A DNA stretch of 64,000 nt from Osedax fenrisi. Taxonomy: Eukaryota; Annelida; Polychaeta; Sabellida; Siboglinidae. Both the position numbers and the translations under genes were made by a program. Location: positions 7,743,865-7,807,864 of the forward strand of contig OZ025243.1 in NCBI GenBank assembly GCA_964019155.1, in the 5' to 3' direction. This document shows, piece after piece, positions 1 to 12,700 of this stretch. Each line of letters starts with the position of its first letter. The stretch's first letter is position 1. The notes under the pieces were generated by a model. The model was not told the origin of the DNA and searched no databases. It saw only the letters and a program-made list of their open reading frames with translations.

Positions 1-683
1 AAATTGAGAACACTTTTTATAATAATTGAGGCTATTATTTGTAAATACCTCGTCATAGATTGCACAATGTGGTATCATATAGGATATATACGATACTTAT
101 AAGTATATTTCATTGGTTACGTCACTCTATTGTAATGTACGCCACACGGATAGTAAATTGATTAGCCGATGTGCAATATTGCATAACATCCTTATATTAA
201 ATATGTAATAACATATATAATATGTGTATGATGTGTACATTATGCGTGCTAAACAGATCTGGATAGATATGCTGCCGCCTCGCTATAGCATATCTATTGC
301 GATCTGTAGATCTATAGAAGTTAATGGTGTTGGTGTACGTCGAGCGTGTGCCGTGGCGTGTATGATATCATCGTGTTCGCTATGTTCAGCACATTCCACA
401 CCTATATGTGGCACATATATGACTATATGCTAGTAGAGTTAGTTGTATTAGTTGTATTATTTTTATTAGGTGATTTAGTTGTATTCGAATATTACGCATG
501 CCGGGTATTACGTAATAGATTCTATTGTGACGCAATGATACGGTATCACCTGTAGGGTCGTGTTTACTTGAATATACTGTATAGAATATAGTCAGTATAT
601 ACTAAATAGTATATACACTCATTATATAGTGTATAAAATGCGCAGTTAAATAACATATATGTTATTTTATTAAACTATATTTT
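1..683. other. AT-rich sequence, no gene recognised
   Basis: No exon, RNA gene or named repeat can be supported here. A less AT-rich patch at about 224-555 is open in two + frames. One frame is rich in Val and Leu because of a GTATTA-like repeat. Neither frame shows a family motif or convincing splice sites. Confidence 0.4.
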
Positions 684-750
684 TTTATTTTGGTGGATTT
701 ATTTCATTCCATCCAGGAACTTAGATGGACACGATGATTTCACTATACCA
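684..750 (+). repeat. Dispersed repeat, copy 1 of an inverted pair
   Basis: About 60 bases containing CCATCCAGGAACTTAGATG are found again in reverse orientation at 3292-3352, with the match extending on both sides (GGTGGATT outside, TTTCACT inside). The two copies could be independent insertions or the terminal inverted repeats of a 2.67-kb element. No transposase frame lies between them. Confidence 0.55.
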
Positions 751-875
751 TACGGTTCTAATGTCCTTCTAACCGATCTCATGTTAATACATCCATAGTT
801 TTAACGAGATTCGATCATTTATCTATACACAATTATATACGATCACTAAATATTAGAATACTTATTGTATTGGTC

Positions 876-944
876 CGGACGGGGTTCGAACCCGTGTCCT
901 ACTAACTGACGCCTTAGCCACTGAGCCACTCGTTATCATTATAA
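876..944 (-). repeat. tRNA-like sequence (SINE head or tRNA pseudogene)
   Basis: Read on the minus strand, the segment has a good pol III A box (TGGCTCAGTGG) and B box (GGTTCGAACCC) at tRNA-like spacing. A perfect five-pair T stem (ACGGG/CCCGT) is followed by CCGGACCA. The 5' side that should pair with this acceptor strand (GGTCCGG expected) is instead AACGAG-like, so the acceptor stem cannot form. It is therefore more likely a tRNA-derived SINE head or a decayed tRNA than a working tRNA gene. Confidence 0.5.
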
Positions 945-1432
945 CTATAGCTATAGCTATCTAGATATAGTTATACAAACGTGCATATGTGTGAAAACAT
1001 GCATATATTACTCTATAGCGATATGTGTTTACAGTGTTCAGTAATAGGCAGTAACCTCATTCCACTAATGGTAATAGGTCACCAACCTATTTCTATTTTC
1101 TACGCAATAGGTAATAGTCAACAACCTATTACATATATTTAAGACATATGACTATAGGTTAAAATGGAATTATTTTTTACAGTGTAGTTGTGCGCCAAGT
1201 AAGTTACATGACATAATAGACTACTGTTCGACGGGTGTGCGAGTTAATGTTCATGTGCGACTCCACGTATACGCGTATAGTGTCTCCGCGCGTTGTGCGT
1301 ACAATTCTATAGCACTACTTAGATCGTGATCATAATATTGCGTCATATTTATATTATTGTATCTAGCGGTGTATCTGTCCGCGATTAAAACTGGATGTGT
1401 ATACGATATATTCATGCCTACTACGTATGCAT

Positions 1433-1590
1433 AGAGGCGCTGGAACGATGGTGTGTATGTAGGGGGGACCAACCGATCAAGATAAAGTCGTGGTAAAAGT
1501 TGCGGGGGGGGGGGGCAATACATAGGAGATCCCCCTAGATTTTAAATTGTGTAACATATCCCCCGCCCCCCCTGTTACAGCGCCCCTTCG
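1433..1590. mobile_element. Short GC-run MITE-like element
   Basis: The ends are imperfect inverted repeats (AGAGGCGCTGGAACG at the left; AGGGGCGCTGTAACAG reading in from the right). The interior has a long G run and then CCCCCTAGATTTTAAA. A second copy of the left two thirds is at 32,938-33,080, and a looser relative ends at about 52,024. It is too short to encode anything. A minus-strand frame across it is low-complexity and not a gene. Confidence 0.5.
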
Positions 1591-1895
1591 TATACGTATA
1601 CGTAATACATTACTATATATAGACAAACCACCCCCTCTGGTGTCGACTACAAAGAGTGACCCGGTGACCTAAATACCGAGTGAGGTTGACATACTAGAGA
1701 TGGCGATCTCGCAGTGTAGGCTAGCTCTACGATAACAATGGATCGAGCGTAACGATCACTACCTATAGCGACGGCTTTACCTATAGGTAGTAGTTATAGC
1801 CTATAGCCTATAGTTGTGTAGTACGCTAAACAATGCATTCAAGCATCGCGATAACGGTTTCACACGCATACACACACATATTTATATATGTATGT

Positions 1896-2042
1896 ATGTG
1901 TTTGTGTGCGTGTGTGTGTGTGTGTGTGCGTGTGTGTGTGTGCGTGTTTGTGTTTGTGTGTGTGTGTGTGTGTGCGTGTGTGCGTGTGCGTGTGTGTGCG
2001 TGTGCGTGTGTGCGTGTGTGCGTGTGTGCGTGTGTGTGTATG
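1896..2042. repeat. (TG)n microsatellite interrupted by CG
   Basis: About 145 bases of TG dinucleotides with scattered CG and TT interruptions. The Cys/Val-rich and His/Thr-rich frames on both strands are translations of this repeat and are not genes. Confidence 0.9.
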
Positions 2043-2734
2043 TGCAATGCACAGTGTGCTCTATGCTGCGTATGTTTACGTATGTACATGTGTGTTCAAA
2101 ATGTGTGTATACACGTATGTAATGTTATGCACGCGTGTATGTCTATGATATGGGCTCACTCATTTGAGTGATGCAGAACAAATTCAATGTCCTGTTTTAT
2201 TTATAAAATAATAGACAATAATATTGACACGCGATAACTATCCTTTTTGGGGTTATAGTATACACTGTAAAGTATACAGTGTATACCCCACATATATGTC
2301 CGGAGTAGTTATGTATGGCTAGCTATCGGTTATTCTATACAATTAGGTCTAGTTAGATATTGTTTGACAACTACATTAATTACGCATATTTTGTAATAAC
2401 TATTAATAACTATAGTTATTAAACTATATATATATATAGTTAATGAATTAATTATACTTAATTTATATTTTCGTTTATTTATATATAATGGTTAATGTTA
2501 GAAAGTAGAATATATATTTTCAGATATCGTAATTTGTTTATTGTATATAATCTGCTATATATATATAGCTGATAAAAGCATACTTTATTTACAACTTTAA
2601 TTTTATTGATTGATATTTATAAATACATTTATAAAAATGAATATTTAATAATCTAGTTATCTAATAACTGACTCAATCAGCTAAAGTGGCATACACACAA
2701 GTATACTTGCGTGTTTTCCTACTATAGTAGGACA

Positions 2735-3226
2735 CGGGTTAAGGGTATTCGCGTAACAGTAATTTTACCAACTCAGTGATGTTTCGAAAGATATTTAATA
2801 TTGAGTAATAAATATGTAAACATTATAGTTTAAAAATCAATATCCAGCCACCGATAGACTATCAAAGTTTCGTAAAATAATTTAAAAAACGTCATCTCAA
2901 TAATAATATTTACACTTTTACTCATGAAGCTGTCATACGCTTTATTTCAACTTTGCTCTTGAATTTTCAATAAGAAAAAAAAATCACAAGTATTGAAAAT
3001 ACTGTTCTCTGTTTATTTAATTTGAGACTATGGAAGTTAATGGATATATAGAATACAATACTTTGATGACATATCGGGAAACCTTATATATAAGGTTAAG
3101 TATACTTAATCAAAAGTGCTTATATGTGTTAGAGTGTTTATTCATATATATATTTTATAAGTATTCAGAGAGTTATGGTAATCTGATGATGAACACATTT
3201 GAATAACCCGCATACCCTTAACGCGG
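2735..3226. mobile_element. Possible MITE with imperfect terminal repeats
   Basis: CGGGTTAAGGGTATTCGCG near 2735-2753 is inverted at 3207-3226, sharing an 11-base core (GTTAAGGGTAT) and most flanking bases. The interior is AT-rich with no frame. No target-site duplication was identified, so this rests on the inverted pair only. Confidence 0.35.
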
Positions 3227-3245
3227 GCTTCGAAGGGACATTATA

Positions 3246-3281
<36 letters not shown>

Positions 3282-3291
3282 AAATATATAT

Positions 3292-3352
3292 ATAGTTATA
3301 AGTGAAAACTTCATCTAAGTTCCTGGATGGGATGAAAGGAATCCACCTAATA
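3292..3352 (-). repeat. Dispersed repeat, copy 2 of an inverted pair
   Basis: Reverse-complement match to 684-750, containing CATCTAAGTTCCTGGATGG. It lies directly after a (TA)n tract. Confidence 0.55.
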
Positions 3353-4114
3353 ACAATAACAATCATGGTGTATAAGCTACAGCATAACATACTATTATAA
3401 TGTATTTCTGGTATTACTACTCTCCGCGCACAGACTATCTAACCTGCACGTGATATGTGGTAACTACTAGTTAGCCACTGTATGCAGTTTACCTGTTGAC
3501 AATATAGAATGGTACATATATAGCATATATATAGATCACATATCTTATAGTGCACTATGTAGCAACATGTTGCTATAAATTCAATCATATAGTATATAAT
3601 ATATATATATATATAACATAATAAAAAGTAAAGGTTTTCAAAAACCCTCTAGATATACATTACTAAAAAGTAAAGGTTTTGTTGAGTTAATACGAGTGCA
3701 CTAGTGGGGTCAATACGAGTGTGAACGTACCATGTACCTCCTCTACAGTGTTAAAAATAACACTTTAATTTTCGATAAAAAAACATTTAGTGAGTTAAAC
3801 CTAATAAAAACCATATAAAACACTTTACCTCGTATTTAAAGAAAACTGCTTGTTTTTTATATTCATTATTTTTAACAGTAGCAGTTTTAACCTATATCCA
3901 AGAATACATTTATTAATAATATATAACACATGCTATATATATTTGAGAAGTTGTAGTTAATAAATATGCTATTATAAAGTGTACACTACATATTTAAGGA
4001 AGACACTGCAGTACAATAGAAATTTAATTATATATATATATATATATAATTAAATATATTATATTTCATAATCAATAATATTAATATTTATATAAACTAA
4101 GAAATTCACATATA

Positions 4115-4893
4115 TGGGAAAGTATACTTTTCGGTTATAACCGAATACGGACAACAAAGTGCCTGAATACGGAAACTCTCGTTATCTCAGAAACCATAAA
4201 TCATACAAAAAATGTTTAAGTAATAAAATATTCATAATTATATAAATAGTCTAAAAATGTATTTTTTATTTTGAATTATTACACATATTGCTGATATATC
4301 CACTAAACTGATTTTTTATTACGTTTTTAAATTTATAAAAAAAAATTTCAACTTAAAACTTTCTCAAGAATATACACATGTATAGATAAAATTAACACTA
4401 TATTATTAAAAAATAAAGTATTCTTAAATTATATATATATAATTTCTATATTTGTTATCAAGTATTCATTACGTTATAAGCATATATCTAGAGGTCATAT
4501 AAGTTCCTAATACGGACACTCTAGGTGTCTTAATACGGACACCCTATTACCAATCAGCGCGTATACGCTATAGTGTATGAACTATTCTGATATTCATAAA
4601 TATAGCCTGCGTTATAATATTAATACCACCAATAAAGCTAAATATAAAATTAAATGATTCATCAATAATATATTGTTTATCTAGTGGTATATAGGGTGAT
4701 CGTATTCGGACATGGGTACCGAATACGGACACCCCCGTTAACTACGGAATTAAAAAATTAAATAAAATTTAAAAATCACAATAATATCTATAATAATATA
4801 CTATTAATATATTGTCATTTTATAATAACAATAATGAGTAATACAATATTAAGACCATTTATTGTTAAAGTGTCCGTATTATGTTACTTTCCC
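4115..4893 (-). mobile_element. MITE family A (AATACGGACAC motif), copy 1
   Basis: A 779-base element flanked by TA on both sides. Its ends are inverted (GGGAAAGTA at the left, TTACTTTCCC at the right). The terminal motif AATACGGACA is repeated about seven times in both orientations, at the ends and in two internal clusters near 4510-4545 and 4700-4735. There is no open frame. It matches copies at 35,979-36,875 and 38,563-39,427 in the opposite orientation and a truncated copy ending at 55,606. Confidence 0.85.
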
Positions 4894-5527
4894 TACTTAT
4901 CTAACATAAATATATACATATATTTATTTTGTTTAAATGTACAATATATTCCCATGATACAAACTTTTCATCGGTGTCCTTGATTCACAAAAAAAGTAAC
5001 TATTTCTGTTAACCCATGGGTCCCTGCCATATATGGCAAGTGTATACACTATTCTAATATATTTTAGACTTTCGTCATTTAGGGGCGTATATATACATAT
5101 ATGTTTTGAACTCCAGCTTCTATAAATAACCTATAGTATATATAAGTAGCTAGTTATAATATATGTTTTCAATAGGAAACTTTTTTAATTGTTAGGAAAT
5201 TTCTGTGACCGTATGGGAATTTTCCCCAGTTAACATGTTAAATATTCTCTGGTTTATATATAACTATAGTTTAAATAGTATATATGATATATGAATCATA
5301 TAATATGATATATGATATATGATATATATATATCACATATATGTATACATACACACACATACACACGCACACGCACATACACATACGTATATATGTATGG
5401 TGTATAACTATTTCATACACATATAGTAATGACATAATTACTATTTATTAAATATATTTATTTATATGCGGTTTCGTAATAAATAGATTTATTAACAAAT
5501 CTGAATCATATATTAAATATATCACAT

Positions 5528-5561
<34 letters not shown>

Positions 5562-6109
5562 AACACAGAAAAACACACACACACATACACACAAATTACA
5601 ATATGCTTACAATACTTATAAAGACTATTACTTACAACTTATAAGTATACCCTATAATTTACGAAACAAAATAAAACTTAAAATAAACACTAGACTATTA
5701 CATAACACAAATTCAATTAAGAAGGCCCCCCCACCCTCCCCCAAAATATAATAATAAATCCAACAGGATTCACATAGATGTATATGTTATAAATGTACAG
5801 TAATAATTTCAGATACAAATAATAAAAAAGTAGTAGGCATTTATATGTGGTTACTAAGTGAAAAATTAAACACTTGAGAAAATTACATTCATTTTTTAAT
5901 ATATAAAATTTAAATAAATATAATACATACAATTTTCTATAAATTTCATATAATTATTATATCGATTACATTCATAAAACACTTTATATTGATATAAATA
6001 CGCAAAAATAATTTGAAAATGTTTACAAATTTATAAATATGATATTAAACATGGAAAATATGTAATAAATTGATTGTCAAAATAAAAATATTAATCATAT
6101 TTTAACTCG
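4894..6109. other. AT-rich sequence with microsatellites
   Basis: Contains (TA)n near 5530-5554 and CA-rich tracts near 5350-5385 and 5575-5590. No exon or named repeat could be supported. Confidence 0.4.
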
Positions 6110-6440
6110 CGCATACACTCATACACCCCTTGGTTAAACTATATCAACCAATTGCCCATTGCATCAAATAAGAAAGGCATAACATCAGTTCAGTAGGATG
6201 TATCCTATCATCAGTTATATTGAATAAACTATCTTTAAAAATAAATTAAAAACATTTCTTATTGACCAACATTGTTTCGCATTGTGATTATTATCGTGCG
6301 AATTATATACATTCGCTATTTGTATCTATATGTGATATATATTGTTCGATATATCTAAATAATGTTAACTTAATGTATACACATTATAGAATTATTATTA
6401 TTATTGATGTGTTTAAATAAATACTTTCAACAACAACAAC
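6110..6440 (+). mobile_element. Probable LINE 3' end remnant
   Basis: One + frame near 6235-6275 reads like the usual last residues of a CR1/L2-type ORF2 (LKTFLIDQ, as in FKSKLKTFLF-type ends). It is followed by an AT-rich 3' region that ends in ATT- and CAA-type short repeats. The upstream part is frameshifted and only weakly recognisable. Confidence 0.35.
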
Positions 6441-6505
6441 AATAACAACACATACATGCACACGCAGACATAAAAATATACACACATACACACACATACA
6501 CACAC

Positions 6506-6507
<2 letters not shown>

Positions 6508-6557
<50 letters not shown>
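6508..6557. repeat. (TA)n microsatellite
   Basis: About 50 bases of uninterrupted TA following an ACACACAT tract. Similar tracts occur throughout the window. Confidence 0.9.
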
Positions 6558-6559
<2 letters not shown>

Positions 6560-7034
6560 CTATATAAAACGTTGTGAAATATAATTATAATATTTTAAAT
6601 GTATGTTATAAGTAATATATTATACATGACGACATCATTTATATTATCTATAATTATAACACTTATATATAGTAATGTATCAATTAATGGATACGTAAAT
6701 GTATAGATACGCATACTTTATTATTATAATTACATTATATACACATATTTATAAATTTTAAATAGTAATTTATATTTAATCTAATATATTTTTCATTTTT
6801 TTATAATAATGAATTTTTATAATGTTGAATACAGTGTGAAATATATGCACTGGAGTAACGTGTTCAGAAATATATTTTCTATAGTAATTTTATTTATTTA
6901 AATGTAAAATATCACTTTCGCGAAATCTATAGGATATTGTAATATATATCCTATATTTATTGCAAACAAAATAATATATATATATATAATTATATTATTA
7001 ATGTATAATTATGATTATTTTCATTATTAAACAG

Positions 7035-7129
7035 TATTTGTTAAACCGCAAAAGAAGAAAGGACAGGCACTCATAGAAGAAGTTACGAAACAAACAAACG
7101 TTAGTGATACATCCGATTTTAGTTTATAA
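7035..7129 (+). CDS. Unassigned terminal coding exon
   Basis: A candidate last exon of an unidentified + strand gene. A good acceptor (TTAAACAG) precedes two bases and then an open frame of 30 residues ending at a TAA (7127-7129). The peptide begins FVKPQKKKGQALIEEV and ends TSDFSL, which is polar with a basic patch. No family was recognised. The other two frames stop early, and codon choice is not AT-simple, unlike the surroundings. No upstream partner exon was found between 1 and 7,034, so it could belong to a gene that starts outside the window or be chance. It lies 2.6 kb upstream of the first recognised BOK exon and carries its own stop, so it is not an internal BOK exon. Confidence 0.35.
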
Positions 7130-7197
7130 TGATTAATTATGTATTATGTAATTAATTAAATATAAGTATTATGTATTAGTATATTATATAGTATATT

Positions 7198-7258
<61 letters not shown>

Positions 7259-7600
7259 GATTATAGTCATACTATATATAGTAAAATATAGTTTTTCATA
7301 TTTATTGATAGCTTATATTAAAAAATGGTACTTGAAGTATGTATATAATATATATATATATATATTATATATATATATATACTACTGTAATACATTACTA
7401 TATTTACATGAACATCTATCAATCATCATCATCATCATCATCATAAATATAATGTATATACAATTTTAAAATTATTGCTGTAGGTATACCTTTTATAAAT
7501 ACGTTAATGAAGATGGTGATTATGATTGATTTATGTTTATTTAAACACAATGATGTATAAAGATATGTTAAGATGATAATATATATAGATTAAAAGGATA

Positions 7601-7633
<33 letters not shown>

Positions 7634-8168
7634 AGTCAATTTACAATTTCATATACTTTAAAAAAACATCGTCATCATCTGAATAACAATATACAATATG
7701 GCTACCTTGCCTGGCGTTATTCCCGTATAATATATATTATTGTTATTGTTATTATTATTTTATTTTGTTGACGTTCTTTCATCCCATATATTCTCGATTA
7801 TAAATTACCGTCTACACCGAATATTTTGCATTGAATCCTTTCATTTTATCACTATAGTATCTTTCCGAAATTATGATTTCTTCTAATTGTTTACCTAATG
7901 ATTATGGTTCACTAGTGTAGTAATTTAATAAATAATATTTAGGTAATTGGGTCATATAACTATAACTGACATATATGTACCCTGTGTTGTATGTGAATGA
8001 TAGCTATGTATACTAGTTTTCTATAGAGTATGTTAGTGGTTTGTCTACTTTCAAGTTTATTGCTATTGTGGAGGTTATTATAAATATTAATATTAATATA
8101 TATATGTGTGTTAAATACTTATAGGTGTGTTACATATATTTAATATATGTTTTATTAATATATATATA

Positions 8169-8205
<37 letters not shown>

Positions 8206-8298
8206 TATTGAATAATCTATTTTAAGTATTATGTGATGTTTAAGCATAGCTAAACACGTAAGTAACACACACACACATACACACACATACACACACAG

Positions 8299-8330
<32 letters not shown>

Positions 8331-8624
8331 GCATTAAATAGTATCCTATAGGACTTATAAGTATGTCTGCATGAGTACATTAACAATACACAATAGTATA
8401 CCACCCTATAGGGAAGATAGGTGAGGGTAATTATACGCGATCTCTCGCGTGTGCAATGTAAACACATCGCTCTACTATAGTTGTCATATGTTATACCTGA
8501 ATAAATACGGACAGATATACACCAATAAAGAGGTATTAGTAAAGTATAAGTAAAGTGTCTACACGATCATATAATATGTTATACACATTTGTGTAATTTA
8601 AAAGTAATGATGTAAACTTATTAT

Positions 8625-8655
<31 letters not shown>

Positions 8656-9056
8656 ATAATTTATATAATATTATATCGGTTAATAAAGTATTACTAATAA
8701 TTACTTTAATATGTTAAGATAATTGTGTAATTAGATATCGGGTTATTTATTAGGTACATATTAATTATTTGTAAACAAAATCTATTAAAAATGGCAGTAA
8801 AAATGTAGGTGTGAATTATTTAATCGAGTGCAATAATATGAATTGCGTAACATTACCTAATTATGTTATAACACTCTATATTAGAGAATTAATCATTAGT
8901 GCGCATGTTCTCGCTTACACTTAATTACAATTAATGATATCTGACAGTAGTGAGAAGGTATCCATTAACACGCGTGCACATATACAGCTACAGGTGTACG
9001 ACGTACACATATTTCTATAATAACTTACTAACACCTTACTTATATGTATATGTGTG

Positions 9057-9104
<48 letters not shown>

Positions 9105-9303
9105 TATAATACATTTTTAATTTGTAATACAATATTATATTTTTATATGTTTTTATATATATATATTTGATTTATATATTATCGTTTACTAATATACTTA
9201 TCGTAATTTCGTAAATAGGTGAATGACCAGACAAGCTTTTGCTTTTTCATTCATCTAGGACCTAGGATCTAGGCTTTTAAGCCAACTATAATTAATTGCC
9301 AAG

Positions 9304-9336
<33 letters not shown>

Positions 9337-9421
9337 GTGGGTGGGTATATATGTGAATGTGCCACACATTGTGCATGTGTGTGTGTGAGTGTGTATAGGT
9401 GTATAGGTGTATGTCTGTGTT

Positions 9422-9457
<36 letters not shown>

Positions 9458-9713
9458 GTTTAAAATATAATGTTTCACCAATATATTATATTCACTTCTA
9501 TATTGTTTCTTTCCATTGATTTATAATTGTGTTGTTTTGCACAGCGATCCCATTATATCTAAATTTAGAATACTTATACATTATATAATGTTACCCTTTT
9601 GTATATATATATATTAACACTCTCACATACACACACATACACACACCTTCATATACACACACATACACCACTACATGTATATATTAACATATTTATGAAA
9701 TAAATCATTGCAG
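7130..9713. other. AT-rich intergenic or 5' intron sequence upstream of the BOK BH4 exon
   Basis: Contains (TA)n at 7202-7257 and about 8162-8201, (AC)n at 8266-8322, (TTA)n near 9306-9332 and (TA)n near 9424-9454. The first coding exon of the BOK-like gene probably lies here or further upstream, but none could be chosen with confidence. A weak candidate is ATG at 8934 with a donor after 8957. Confidence 0.4.
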
Positions 9714-9779
9714 GTACTTTGTCAAACCTACATCTACGAACACCTCTGCGAGTCTAATCTGTGGCCCGTGGAATTAGAG
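9714..9779 (+). CDS. BOK: BOK-like exon with BH4-like helix
   Basis: The acceptor ATTGCAG precedes 22 codons (LCQTYIYEHLCESNLWPVEL within), and the donor GAG|GTAACT follows in phase 0. The pattern L-x-x-x-Y-(I/V)-x-x-x-L-x-x-x-x-L-W corresponds to the N-terminal helix before BH3 in BOK. The next exon also starts in phase 0. The donor is also the first unit of the minisatellite that follows. Confidence 0.8.
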
Positions 9780-12700
9780 GTAACTTGTTATACACATATG
9801 TATATAGGTAACTCTAGTTATACACTTGTATATAGGTAACTCTAGTTATACACATGTATATAGGTAACTCTAGTTATACACTTGTGTATATAGGTAACTC
9901 TAGTTATACACTTGTGTATATAGGTAACTCTAGTTATACACTTGTATATAGGTAACTCTAGTTATACACATGTATATAGGTAACTCTAGTTATACACTTG
10001 TGTATATAGGTAACTCTAGTTATACACTTGTATATAGGTAACTCTAGTTATACACTAGTGTATATAGGTAACTCTAGTTATACACTTGTGTATAGGTAAC
10101 TCTAGTTATACACTAGTGTATATAGGTAACTCTAGTTATACACTAGTGTATATAGGTAACTCTAGTTATACACTTGTGTATATAGGTAACTCTAGTTATA
10201 CACTAGTATATAGGTAACTCTAGTTATACACACATGTATATAGGTAACTCTAGTTATACACTTGTATATAGGTAACTCTAGTTATACACTTGTGTATAGG
10301 TAACTCTAGTTATACACTTGTATATAGGTAACTCTAGTTATACACTAGTGTATATAGGTAACTCTAGTTATACACTTGTGTATAGGTAACTCTAGTTATA
10401 CACTTGTATATAGGTAACTCTAGTTATACACTTGTATATAGGTAACTCTAGTTATACACTTGTGTATAGGTAACTCTAGTTATACACACATGTATATAGG
10501 TAACTCTAGTTATACACTTGTGTATAGGTAACTCTAGTTATACACACATGTATATAGGTAACTCTAGTTATACACTAGTGTATATAGGTAACTCTAGTTA
10601 TACACTTGTGTATAGGTAACTCTAGTTATACACTTGTATATAGGTAACTCTAGTTATACACTTGTATATAGGTAACTCTAGTTATACACTTGTGTATAGG
10701 TAACTCTAGTTATACACACATGTATATAGGTAACTCTAGTTATACACTTGTGTATAGGTAACTCTAGTTATACACACATGTATATAGGTAACTCTAGTTA
10801 TACACTTGTATATAGGTAACTCTAGTTATACACTTGTGTATAGGTAACTCTAGTTATACACACATGTATATAGGTAACTCTAGTTATACACTTGTATATA
10901 GGTAACTCTAGTTATACACTTGTGTATATAGGTAACTCTAGTTATACACACATGTATATAGGTAACTCTAGTTATACACTTGTATATAGGTAACTCTAGT
11001 TATACACTTGTGTATATAGGTAACTCTAGTTATACACACATGTATATAGGTAACTCTAGTTATACACTTGTATATAGGTAACTCTAGTTATACACTTGTG
11101 TATAGGTAACTCTAGTTATACACACATGTATATAGGTAACTCTAGTTATACACTTGTATATAGGTAACTCTAGTTATACACTTGTGTATATAGGTAACTC
11201 TAGTTATACACACATGTATATAGGTAACTCTAGTTATACACTTGTATATAGGTAACTCTAGTTATACACTTGTGTATATAGGTAACTCTAGTTATACACA
11301 CATGTATATAGGTAACTCTAGTTATACACTTGTATATAGGTAACTCTAGTTATACACTTGTGTATAGGTAACTCTAGTTATACACACATGTATATAGGTA
11401 ACTCTAGTTATACACTTGTGTATATAGGTAACTCTAGTTATACACTTGTGTATAGGTAACTCTAGTTATACACTTGTATATAGGTAACTCTAGTTATACA
11501 CTTGTGTATAGGTAACTCTAGTTATACACACATGTATATAGGTAACTCTAGTTATACACTTGTATATAGGTAACTCTAGTTATACACTTGTGTATATAGG
11601 TAACTCTAGTTATACACACATGTATATAGGTAACTCTAGTTATACACTTGTGTATAGGTAACTCTAGTTATACACATGTATATAGGTAACTCTAGTTATA
11701 CACTTGTATATATAGGTAACTCTAGTTATACACTTGTGTATAGGTAACTCTAGTTATACACTTGTGTATAGGTAACTCTAGTTATACACTTGTATATAGG
11801 TAACTCTAGTTATACACTTGTATATAGGTAACTCTAGTTATACACTTGTGTATAGGTAACTCTAGTGATACACTTGTATATAGGTAACTCTAGTTATACA
11901 CTTGTGTATATAGGTAACTCTAGTTATACACATGTATATAGGTAACTCTAGTTATACACACATGTATATAGGTAACTCTAGTTATACACTTGTATATAGG
12001 TAACTCTAGTTATACACTTGTGTATAGGTAACTCTAGTTATACACTTGTGTATATAGGTAACTCTAGTTATACACTTGTATATAGGTAACTCTAGTTATA
12101 CACTTGTGTATATAGGTAACTCTAGTTATACACTTGTGTATAGGTAACTCTAGTTATACACTTGTATATAGGTAACTCTAGTTATACACTTGTGTATAGG
12201 TAACTCTAGTTATACACTTGTGTATATAGGTAACTCTAGTTATACACTTGTATATAGGTAACTCTAGTTATACACTTGTATATAGGTAACTCTAGTTATA
12301 CACTAGTGTATATAGGTAACTCTAGTTATACACATGTATATAGGTAACTCTAGTTATACACACATGTATATAGGTAACTCTAGTTATACACACTTGTATA
12401 TAGGTAACTCTAGTTATACACTTGTATATAGGTAACTCTAGTTATACACTTGTGTATAGGTAACTCTAGTTATACACTTGTGTATATAGGTAACTCTAGT
12501 TATACACTTGTGTATATAGGTAACTCTAGTTATACACATGTATATAGGTAACTCTAGTTATACACTTGTGTATATAGGTAACTCTAGTTATACACTTGTG
12601 TATATAGGTAACTCTAGTTATACACTTGTATATAGGTAACTCTAGTTATACACTTGTATATATAGGTAACTCTAGTTATACACATGTATATAGGTAACTC

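Noticed and set aside
224..555. Two frames of 69 residues, one with a hydrophobic stretch
   Set aside because: The hydrophobic part comes from GTATTA repeats. There is no family motif, and the splice sites are poor.
1814..2171. Overlapping frames of 86-112 residues on both strands
   Set aside because: They are translations of the (TG)n tract (Cys/Val or His/Thr repeats) with no domain.
8934..8957. ATG exon (MISDSSEK) as the first BOK exon
   Set aside because: Its phase fits the BH4 exon and a GTATCC donor follows, but it is only eight codons with a poor start context, so chance is likely. Kept as a hypothesis only.
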